17,548 nt of DNA, from positions 1-17,548 of the forward strand of contig CALUJT010000286.1 of the NCBI GenBank assembly GCA_944321005.1, in the 5' to 3' direction. Positions 1-5,490 of the stretch are shown here, one piece after another. How positions within the stretch are numbered: position 1 is the stretch's first letter; the number at the start of each line of letters is the position of its first letter. Source of the stretch: an uncultured Atopobiaceae bacterium (GTDB taxonomy: Bacteria; Actinomycetota; Coriobacteriia; Coriobacteriales; Atopobiaceae). A program made the position numbers and the translations under genes. The notes below the pieces were generated by a model. The model searched no databases. It saw nothing but the letters and a program-made list of their open reading frames with translations, and had not been told where the DNA came from.

Positions 1-662
1 TCCTGGACCACGGCGTTCTGGACCGCCCAGGCCTCGTAGACCCACACGGTGTCGAACATGTTGGCGCGCAGGCCGCTGACCTCGTCGTCCACCTCGTACG
101 GGACAAGCTCGACCTTGGACCAGTCGCCGCCGTCGGCCTCCACGCAGTGGCGCACGGTGGCCTGCTCGACGGGCATGTCCCACGTGGCGTAGGTGTGGCC
201 CTCCATGGCGGCCGGGTGCGTGACGCCGTCCTCCTCGCGGCTCATGATGCCGGAGGTGTTGTGCTGGATGATGGCGGCCACGGCAGAGTAGGGCATCGGC
301 TGGTCGGAGGCCAGGTTGTTGGCGATGTAGTCCTGGTAGGAGACGCCCATCTGGGCACCGCCGGCGCCGATCAGAGCGTCCGCGCCGTCCGCGGGCGGCT
401 GGACGATCTCCACCTCCAGGCCCTCGTCGGCAAAGTAGCCCTCGGCGAGCGCCACGTAGATGCCGGTGTGGTTGGTGTTGGGGGTGTAGTCGAGGACGAA
501 GGAGACCTTGGTCTTCTCGCCGTCCGCGGGCTCGGCGGAGTCGTCCGCGGCGGGGGCCTGCGCGCCGTCGCAGGCGGCGAGCGCGGCGGTCGTCGCGGCG
601 GCGCCCGCGACGGCGACGAACTGGCGGCGGTTGAGGCTCTTTGCGAGGTTCCTATCGCTCAT
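1..662 (-). CDS. thiY: ABC transporter substrate-binding lipoprotein, NMT1/THI5-like (thiamine precursor uptake), C-terminus beyond window
   Basis: Extracytoplasmic binding protein that probably delivers a pyrimidine precursor of thiamine to the neighbouring permease. The start ATG at 662 opens a signal peptide with a twin-arginine pair (NRRQF, residues 11-15) and a lipobox LAAC ending at Cys31, so a Tat-exported lipoprotein is likely. The mature part begins with LDYTPNTNHTGIYVALAEGY, the hallmark start of ThiY/NMT1 proteins. About 220 codons are visible and the reading frame runs off the left edge. The start overlaps the permease stop by 11 bp, indicating translational coupling. The upstream TPP riboswitch supports a thiamine role. 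The exact ligand (HMP, formylaminopyrimidine or a related compound) cannot be read from sequence. Confidence 0.88.
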   Translation of the reverse strand, partial: MSDRNLAKSLNRRQFVAVAGAAATTAALAACDGAQAPAADDSAEPADGEKTKVSFVLDYTPNTNHTGIYVALAEGYFADEGLEVEIVQPPADGADALIGAGGAQMGVSYQDYIANNLASDQPMPYSAVAAIIQHNTSGIMSREEDGVTHPAAMEGHTYATWDMPVEQATVRHCVEADGGDWSKVELVPYEVDDEVSGLRANMFDTVWVYEAWAVQNAVVQ

Positions 663-1440
663 TGTTGTTCCTTTCTGCCCGCTTCCAGGGCATGCACGCA
701 CGCTGGGCAAGCTCCACGAGCTTCATGAGCCCCAGCGAGAGCGCGGAGATGACGATGATCGAGGCAAACATGCGGTCATACGAGAAGGACTTGCGCACGC
801 GCGTCATGTAGACGCCCAGGCCGACGTTGCCGCCGAGCCACTCGGCGATGACCGCGCCGACGATGGCGTAGGTGGCGGAGATCTTGAGGCCGCTGAAGAA
901 CTGCTCCGTCGCGGCGGGCAGCTTGGCGTACCAGAAGATCTGCCAGCGCGAGGCGTTCATCGTGCGCATGAGGTCGATGACGTCCGGGTCGACCGAGCGG
1001 AAGCCCGACGCCAGGGACACCGTGATCGGGAAGAACGTCGAGATGATCACGAGCACGACCTTGGGCAGCGCGCCGTAGCCGAGCCACAGCACCAGAAGCG
1101 GGGCTATGGCCACGGTGGGGATGGTCTGCGAGATGGTCATGAGCGGCTCGAAGGCAAGGTAGAAGCCCTCGAAGCGGTCCATGAGCACCGCAAAGACGAA
1201 GCCCAGCGCAACGCCCGCCGCAAGGCCGGCGGCCGCCTCGGCGAGCGTGGTCGCGCAGTGGCCCGCAAGCAGCGGGGCGTCCTCCACGAGGGACTGGACC
1301 ACCTGCACCGGCGTGGGCAGCAGGAAGTTGGGGACGAGCCCCACGCCCACGACGGCCTGCCACAGGACGAGAAGCGCCATGACGGTCAGGAGCGGCGTGA
1401 GCACGCGGCGCGCGCGGGTTGGCTCGGGGCGGGACGCCAT
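652..1440 (-). CDS. thiX: ABC transporter permease, thiamine precursor uptake
   Basis: Integral membrane subunit of the same importer, 262 aa, the usual size for the SsuC/TauC-type permease family. Several hydrophobic segments are visible (near residues 13-33, 65-88, 105-140, 185-205 and 225-245). The EAA-type cytoplasmic loop that docks to the ATPase is clear around residues 158-190 (DLMRTMNASRWQIFWYAKLP). Its ATG lies one base after the stop of the upstream thiamine-binding gene, and its end overlaps the binding-protein start, so the three genes form one tight operon. The ATPase gene is not in the window and presumably lies further left. Membrane-span limits are estimates by eye. Confidence 0.9.
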   Translation of the reverse strand: MASRPEPTRARRVLTPLLTVMALLVLWQAVVGVGLVPNFLLPTPVQVVQSLVEDAPLLAGHCATTLAEAAAGLAAGVALGFVFAVLMDRFEGFYLAFEPLMTISQTIPTVAIAPLLVLWLGYGALPKVVLVIISTFFPITVSLASGFRSVDPDVIDLMRTMNASRWQIFWYAKLPAATEQFFSGLKISATYAIVGAVIAEWLGGNVGLGVYMTRVRKSFSYDRMFASIIVISALSLGLMKLVELAQRACMPWKRAERNNNER

Positions 1441-1441
1441 G

Positions 1442-1783
1442 CTAGGCCGCCGCGTCCGCGGCCTTGGGGGCGAACTCCGGGTCTCCGGGGTGATACTTGC
1501 CGATCTTGCGGTCGGTGGACATGACGTCGCCGTCCGGGCGGAAGTTGATCTTGGCGTAGCACATCATGTGCCTGCACCCCGCCTTGGCGCCCACGAGCTG
1601 GCAGTTCTTGAGAATCTCCATGCAGGTCTCGTAGTCGCCCTCGATCGCCGTCTCAAAGGGGCCGACGAAGTAGTCCACCCCCGTCGAGTCGATGTAGGCG
1701 ATGACGGCGTCCACCGCGTCGCACGTGGCGTCGTCGGTGGTGGCGTCCATGGGCAGGAACTGGATAGCAACCGAGCATTTCAC
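1442..1783 (-). CDS. Small thiamine-binding protein, MTH1187/YkoF family (DUF77)
   Basis: A 113-aa protein beginning MKCSVAIQFLPM, with the short ferredoxin-like fold pattern of the MTH1187/YkoF family: an N-terminal strand, the VDAVIAYIDSTGVDYFVGPF segment, then ETAIEGDYETCMEIL. Family members bind thiamine or related compounds and are often encoded beside ThiXYZ-type ABC genes. The start is a GTG at 1783 preceded by AAGGGAGG, which fits the protein alignment and leaves no alternative ATG nearby. It is the first gene after the riboswitch. The C-terminal tail (DPEFAPKAADAAA) is low complexity. The family call is good; its exact role (ligand carrier or sensor) is not known from sequence. Confidence 0.85.
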   Translation of the reverse strand: MKCSVAIQFLPMDATTDDATCDAVDAVIAYIDSTGVDYFVGPFETAIEGDYETCMEILKNCQLVGAKAGCRHMMCYAKINFRPDGDVMSTDRKIGKYHPGDPEFAPKAADAAA

Positions 1784-1847
1784 GCGCCCTCCCTTCCGGG
1801 TGCCTCAAGGCACCCCGTCTCCCGTAGGTGCCTCGGCGCGGGCGCGT
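1782..1847 (-). promoter_or_regulatory. Riboswitch expression platform with competing stems over the GTG start
   Basis: In the transcript after the aptamer, AGGCACC (1827-1833) can pair with GGTGCCT (1808-1814). That same segment can instead form a hairpin with AGGCACCC at 1798-1805 (loop of 2-4 nt). ACGCGCCC (1840-1847) is also exactly complementary to GGGCGCGT (1782-1789), which contains the spacer and part of the GTG start codon. No U-run follows a stem, so control of translation initiation fits better than termination. The complementarity is seen directly; the switching mechanism is inference. Confidence 0.5.
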
Positions 1848-1855
1848 CCCCGCTG

Positions 1856-1944
1856 GTCCCTACGCCGGCATTACCCGGATCAGGTTCTAGGGTCGAATGA
1901 TTGGGTCATTCCTCTCAGCCGGGCCAAATCCCCAGCTCCCCGTA
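1856..1944 (-). promoter_or_regulatory. TPP riboswitch aptamer (THI element)
   Basis: Read on the minus strand, the region has the conserved THI-box order: GGGGAGCTGGGG near the 5' end, GGCTGAGAGGAA, a variable arm, then GACCCTAGAACCTGATC and the 3' block GGGTAATGCCGGCGTAGGGA. These are the core sequences that bind thiamine pyrophosphate. It starts about 10 nt after the predicted transcription start and precedes the thiamine-binding, permease and binding-protein genes, which it should repress when TPP is plentiful. Confidence 0.95.
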
Positions 1945-1951
1945 TGTGTCC

Positions 1952-1979
1952 ATTATAGCAGAGGTGGACTCCGTGGCAA
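1952..1979 (-). promoter_or_regulatory. Promoter of the thi operon
   Basis: A perfect -10 hexamer TATAAT (1952-1957) and a -35-like TTGCCA (1974-1979) are separated by 16 bp. The predicted start point, near 1945, coincides with the 5' edge of the TPP aptamer, which supports the call. One of the TGGACT repeats described below falls inside the spacer. Confidence 0.75.
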
Positions 1980-2124
1980 AGCCGCAGGTAAAACGGCATG
2001 AGAGCCACTGAGTTTCCCGTCGTCTTTCTCGTCCATAGAGTCCATCTCGACAGGACGAGCACAGTCCACCTAGTCCACGACGTTAACCCAAATCCACGCC
2101 TCCATCTGGACTGTTAGGTGGACT
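1963..2124. repeat. Cluster of six TGGACT repeats, candidate integrase arm sites / att region
   Basis: The hexamer TGGACT occurs on the plus strand at 1965-1970, 2107-2112 and 2119-2124, and on the minus strand at 2039-2044, 2063-2068 and 2072-2077. Three copies extend to GGTGGACT (1963-1970, 2063-2070, 2117-2124). Six copies in about 160 bp is far above chance. Their position directly upstream of a tyrosine integrase suggests arm-type binding sites beside the attachment core. The 1984-2166 stretch otherwise holds no gene. The exact core and crossover point cannot be placed from one junction. Confidence 0.55.
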
Positions 2125-2166
2125 CTAGAGCCGAAATACTGAAAAAGGTAATGCGATTGGAACACC

Positions 2167-3345
2167 ATGAGATACTCCGAAGGCTCACTCAGGCTCCTCC
2201 ACGACGATCTGTATCAAGCGCGCTACTGCTACCAGATGGTCAATGAGGAAGGACGCGTCATCAAGAAACAGGTCGCACGCAACTTCCACGCGGCCTCACA
2301 GAAAGAAGCAGTCCTCGAGAAGGCGCGCATCAGGGACCAGCTCGAGCGCGAAGCACTCATCGAGGACATGCTCCCCTGCCAGAAGAAGAACCCCAAACTC
2401 TCCAAGTTCATGTTCGAGCAGATCGACGGCATGCTGAAGTCAGGCCTCATCGAACCGACAACCGGTGCAAAATACAAAAGCGAAGCCAACCTCATCCTGC
2501 GATTCATCGACGACGTGCCCGTCCACAAAATCACCGCCGCAATGGTCAGGAAGATGGACCAGAACATGCTTGCAAAGGGGTATGCGAGGGAGACGGTCGC
2601 ACGTGCGCACAACGCCCTCAAGAGGTACCTCTACGAGGCTCTTGAGAAGGGGCTCATCATCGCCGTTCCCATCACGAGGACGGTCAAGCCCCCTCATGTG
2701 GAGCGCAAGGACCCCAACGCCCTGGATGACGAGACACGTAAGAAGCTGATGAGCATCCTTGACGAGATGCCCGACGACCAAATCACGCTCGCAATAAGGC
2801 TTGGTCTAGGAGCCGGCCTCAGGAACGAGGAGGTCATCGGGCTCAAATGGGAAAACGTTGACCTGGATACAGGCATGATCAGGATCCGAAGTGTCATATC
2901 GTCCGCCGGAGGAAAAGCGATAGAGAGGGGGCCCAAGACCGCGGCTGGCAGGAGGGACATACCCATAGACCCCATCCTGGTAGAGAAGCTCAAGACAAGA
3001 GCAAGGGAGGTCTTCGAGGCGGAGAGACCCTCCGACCTGCAGGGTTTCTACGTGGTGGGCGACAAGGACGGAATCTTCCTGCGACCGGCCGATCTCACCC
3101 GCTCCTTCAGAAGGCTTGCCAAGGAGCATGACATCTACGGCACCACCGGGGAGCTCGCGACCTTCTACTCACTGAGGCACACATACGCGACGATGCTCTT
3201 GCGCGCCGGGGTCGACGCCAAGACCGTCGCAAGCCTCATGGGCCATTCGAGTGTTGCAATGACCCTCAACGTCTATGCCAGCACGGATCCACAAGCAAGA
3301 GCGGCAGCAGGTGCGGTCGTGGCTGACCTCATGTCCCAGCGGTAG
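2167..3345 (+). CDS. int: Tyrosine-type site-specific integrase
   Basis: A 392-aa phage/ICE-type tyrosine recombinase that would integrate and excise the element. The N-terminal part (about residues 1-65) looks like an arm-DNA-binding domain with a basic, helical end. Residues about 78-165 form the SAM-like core-binding domain, and the catalytic domain follows from about 185. Visible catalytic residues are Arg219 in GLGAGLRNEEVIGLKW, Lys257, Arg337 in FYSLRHTYATML, His360 in LMGHSS, and the nucleophile Tyr370 (LNVYAS). The first HxxR histidine position is Tyr334 here. The chosen ATG has only a weak ribosome site; an upstream ATG at 2151 is out of frame. The protein looks full length and intact. 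It faces into the element, away from the thi operon. Confidence 0.93.
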   Translation: MRYSEGSLRLLHDDLYQARYCYQMVNEEGRVIKKQVARNFHAASQKEAVLEKARIRDQLEREALIEDMLPCQKKNPKLSKFMFEQIDGMLKSGLIEPTTGAKYKSEANLILRFIDDVPVHKITAAMVRKMDQNMLAKGYARETVARAHNALKRYLYEALEKGLIIAVPITRTVKPPHVERKDPNALDDETRKKLMSILDEMPDDQITLAIRLGLGAGLRNEEVIGLKWENVDLDTGMIRIRSVISSAGGKAIERGPKTAAGRRDIPIDPILVEKLKTRAREVFEAERPSDLQGFYVVGDKDGIFLRPADLTRSFRRLAKEHDIYGTTGELATFYSLRHTYATMLLRAGVDAKTVASLMGHSSVAMTLNVYASTDPQARAAAGAVVADLMSQR

Positions 3346-3353
3346 GGATTGGT

Positions 3354-3422
3354 GTGGGTTCTGTGGTCGAGCACCTTAGAGCAACTTAGAGCAAGTTGTT
3401 GGGCGCTCGCAGCAGAACCCAC
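3354..3422. repeat. Inverted repeat enclosing a tandem 10-bp repeat, between int and xis
   Basis: GTGGGTTCTG (3354-3363) is the exact reverse complement of CAGAACCCAC (3413-3422). Between them lies CTTAGAGCAA repeated head to tail (3375-3384 and 3385-3394). The arrangement starts 8 bp after the int stop and lies upstream of the excisionase-like gene. It could be a regulator or Xis/Int binding region; the 49-bp loop is too long and lacks a U-run for a normal terminator. Function is unassigned. Confidence 0.45.
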
Positions 3423-3487
3423 TTTCCCACTTGCCATATGCTCCGGCCATCCGAACTGAATGGTCGAGCAAGGCTGGTGAGAACTCA

Positions 3488-3712
3488 ATGAACGAACGAG
3501 TCGCAAAGGTGGCATCGCTGAGGGATAACTCTCCCCTAGCCGACAGGCCTGAGTGGCTCAGCCCCAAGGATCTACAGGAGGTCTTTGGCATCGGAAGGTC
3601 GAAGGCGTTCAACGTGTGCAACGAGCTTCCCCACATCTATATCGGGCGCTCGATTCGCGTCAACAAGAAGACGATTGCCAAGGAGCTCATCGAGAAAGGG
3701 AGGCTGCCTTAG
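3488..3712 (+). CDS. xis: Excisionase-like helix-turn-helix DNA-binding protein
   Basis: A 74-aa protein if started at ATG 3488, which has GGTGAG six bases upstream; an in-frame ATG at 3431 would add 19 residues with no typical features. The core WLSPKDLQEVFGIGRSKAFN is a winged helix-turn-helix of the HTH_17/MerR-like excisionase type, followed by the wing PHIYIGRSIRVNKKTI. Such proteins direct integrases toward excision or act as small regulators. It lies 142 bp after int on the same strand, as expected for an int-xis pair. It could also be an AlpA-like activator; homology alone will not separate these. Confidence 0.72.
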   Translation: MNERVAKVASLRDNSPLADRPEWLSPKDLQEVFGIGRSKAFNVCNELPHIYIGRSIRVNKKTIAKELIEKGRLP

Positions 3713-3904
3713 GAATACCGCCTTGTCTTTGGCGTGAGGTCATCGGCTCTCTATTGTCGGGATGGGGAGCTGTGAACTCGTACCAGAACCACATATGAGT
3801 CGACGCGCCAGTCATAGGCGTCCGCATTCGTCATACCGCTCGCAAACCAGGTGGCCATACGCGATCGCATGTAGGTCAGCAGTGCGAATTGACAAACCGT
3901 ATTT
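3713..3904. other. Intergenic stretch between xis and the IS element, no convincing gene
   Basis: I see no confident gene, RNA or terminator here. On the minus strand an open frame of about 50 codons enters from the IS and ends at 3751 (containing MATWFASGMTNADAYDWR), and another frame ends sooner. Either could be the tail of a gene cut by the IS, but neither is recognisable as the missing mcrC C-terminus. A TTGACA hexamer occurs at 3889-3894 on the plus strand, without a matching -10. Confidence 0.4.
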
Positions 3905-3905
3905 G

Positions 3906-3930
3906 GGGGGTGCGGACATTTCTTTGGACC
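3906..3930 (+). repeat. IS3 terminal inverted repeat, left copy
   Basis: It begins GGGGGTGCGGACA and ends TTGGACC. It matches the reverse complement of the right end at 21 of 25 positions. It lies just outside the transposase stop codon. Confidence 0.8.
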
Positions 3931-3932
3931 GG

Positions 3933-5300
3933 CTACGCCGCCAGTTCCAGGCTCCTCCGGTACTGCATCGGGCTCATCCAGCCCAGCCCCTCCTTCGGCC
4001 GTCCCTCGTTGTAGTATCTCAGATACGAGTCGAGCATGCGGCAGAATTCGGGGATGGAGACGCCCGACCAATCGCGATGGTGGAAGAACTCGTTCTTAAG
4101 CCTCCCGAAGAAGCCCTCCATCGCCGAGTTGTCGGGGCTGCATCCCTTCTTCGACATCGACCTGACCAGGAGATTCTTCTCGCAGATCGCAATCCACCCC
4201 GGCCAGCGATAGTGGCATCCTCGATCGGAGCGGGTCACCGGGCGCTGCCCTTCGGAAAGCTTCCCGCACGCGGCCTCGAGGCTGGAGTTGGCGAGCCCTG
4301 CGTTCGGGCTCGTCCCTATCGACCGGGCAGCCAGCCCTCCGTCGAAGCAGTCGAGGATGGGCGAAAGGTAGACCTTGCCGTCCGGCAGCCCGAACTCCGT
4401 GATGTCTGTGAGCCACAGCTCGTTGGGCGCGGCCGCATGGAAGTCGCGGCGGACCAGGTTCTCCGGCGCGTCGGAGATCTCGCCCTTGTAGGAGCCGTCC
4501 CCGGCCCTCTTCTTCGCGTAGACGACCACGAGCCCCTCTTCGCGCATGACGCGGCGCACCACCTTCTCGGATACGACGATCGGATCCTCTCCCGACCTCA
4601 GCTCGTGCGCGACGCAGCGGTAGCCGCGCGAGCCGTTGGCTCCTTCGAAGACCTCGCGCGCGCGGACGCGCAGACCGGCGTGCCCGTCGGGTCTTGCCAG
4701 CGCCCTGCGCCGGTACTCATAGGAGCTCTTCGATATCCTCAAGGAAGCGGCGAGCTCTTTCAGGCTCCTGCCCGTCGTCGCCCTCAGCTCGTTTATGACC
4801 AGGGCCTTCTCCCTGTTCGTCATCGGGCTGGGGCCCTCGGCTTTCAGAACCTTGGCCACCGCCCTCAATATGTCGCTCTCGAGCCCCAGCTGGCGTACCC
4901 GGTCCTCGAGGCTCCCCCCGAAGCCGTCGTGCGCCCTTTCCTCGGAATCTCTCATCGGCGCGATCGGCCTCCTGTCCGCCGACGCGGGGCGCGGGCTCTC
5001 TGCGGCTCTGGCCCAATTGCAGGCCACGGCGGCACTGGACACGCCGAGCATCTCCGCGACGTCCCCGGCAGGCATGCCCGACCGCACGAACGAGACCGCC
5101 TGGGCCTTCAGCTCCGGATCGTAATGGCTCCAGGGCCTTCCCGCCCTCCTCTCGTGCGATGCGTCGCGTTGGTTCAGCCATTGGTACATCGTCTGGCGGC
5201 TCGGGTATCCCAGCCTGCGGATCGCGCGGGTGACCGAACCGCCGCACTCCTCGACCGTCTCGACGGCCTCCCTCTTCTGCCCTTCGGTGTAGCTCGGCAT
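3933..5300 (-). CDS. IS3-family transposase, single uninterrupted reading frame
   Basis: A 455-aa DDE transposase starting at ATG 5300 (MPSYTEGQKREAVETVEECG). Two N-terminal helix-turn-helix units are visible (about residues 3-45 and 60-100), then a leucine-rich zipper-like segment (about 132-152), a third HTH (about 172-198), and the integrase core. Catalytic residues are Asp299 (WLTDITEF), Asp359 (TRSDRGCHY) and Glu395 (SAMEGFFGRLKNE), with spacing D-60-D-35-E typical of IS3. The usual orfA/orfB split with -1 frameshifting is absent: the parts are fused in one frame. All key residues are present, so the element may still be mobile. An extension to 5333 is open but would run into the inverted repeat. 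Confidence 0.93.
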   Translation of the reverse strand: MPSYTEGQKREAVETVEECGGSVTRAIRRLGYPSRQTMYQWLNQRDASHERRAGRPWSHYDPELKAQAVSFVRSGMPAGDVAEMLGVSSAAVACNWARAAESPRPASADRRPIAPMRDSEERAHDGFGGSLEDRVRQLGLESDILRAVAKVLKAEGPSPMTNREKALVINELRATTGRSLKELAASLRISKSSYEYRRRALARPDGHAGLRVRAREVFEGANGSRGYRCVAHELRSGEDPIVVSEKVVRRVMREEGLVVVYAKKRAGDGSYKGEISDAPENLVRRDFHAAAPNELWLTDITEFGLPDGKVYLSPILDCFDGGLAARSIGTSPNAGLANSSLEAACGKLSEGQRPVTRSDRGCHYRWPGWIAICEKNLLVRSMSKKGCSPDNSAMEGFFGRLKNEFFHHRDWSGVSIPEFCRMLDSYLRYYNEGRPKEGLGWMSPMQYRRSLELAA

Positions 5301-5326
5301 TCGCGGACTCCAAACCGGACCGATTT

Positions 5327-5351
5327 GGTCCAACTATTTGTCCGCACCCCC
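5327..5351 (-). repeat. IS3 terminal inverted repeat, right copy
   Basis: Read on the minus strand it begins GGGGGTGCGGACA and ends TTGGACC, mirroring the left copy. It lies 27 bp upstream of the transposase ATG. On the plus strand mcrC sequence resumes directly after it. Confidence 0.8.
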
Positions 5352-5490
5352 GTACCCCCCTACAGAGAATCGCCGCGCAGAGGTCTGCCACGTTGTCGAA
5401 GTCCTCGGTGGCCACGTCAGCCCATCCCCTCGCCTGGAGGGAGCGGAATGCGTAGGAGAGCATGTGGAAGACGTTCCGGACGGGTATCAC
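5352..5490 (-). pseudogene. mcrC: mcrC, 5' fragment cut by the IS3 element
   Basis: Only about 46 codons remain. The GTG start at 5490 overlaps the mcrB stop in a GTGA, a classic coupled junction. The visible sequence, beginning MIPVRNVFHMLSYAFRSLQA and continuing through FDNVADLCAAILCRG, matches the conserved N-terminal segment of McrC proteins, which pair with McrB and carry the PD-(D/E)XK nuclease near the C-terminus. After ILCRG the frame enters the IS terminal repeat. The remaining roughly 300 residues, including the whole nuclease, are not found on the far side of the IS (3713-3904). The gene is therefore not merely interrupted but has lost its 3' part. Confidence 0.8.

Larger units (their letters stand above)
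3906..5351 (-). mobile_element. IS3-family insertion sequence (about 1.45 kb)
   Basis: A complete IS with 25-bp terminal inverted repeats matching at 21 positions, both starting GGGGGTGCGGACA inward (3906-3930 and 5327-5351), and one transposase gene filling the interior. Size and D-60-D-35-E spacing fit the IS3 family. Some IS3 elements end in TG...CA, so the true ends could be 3911 and 5345. No convincing 3-4 bp target duplication flanks it: the left side reads ATTT or TTG and the right side GTA. It sits inside mcrC and is oriented like the defence operon. Confidence 0.85.

Noticed and set aside
3889..3894. TTGACA as a -35 promoter element
   Set aside because: No -10 hexamer lies 16-18 bp downstream; that position falls in the IS terminal repeat.
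3895..5360. Target-site duplication for the IS3 element
   Set aside because: The G-run and C-run at the ends make the boundaries uncertain, and no 3-4 bp direct repeat is adjacent under either choice of ends.
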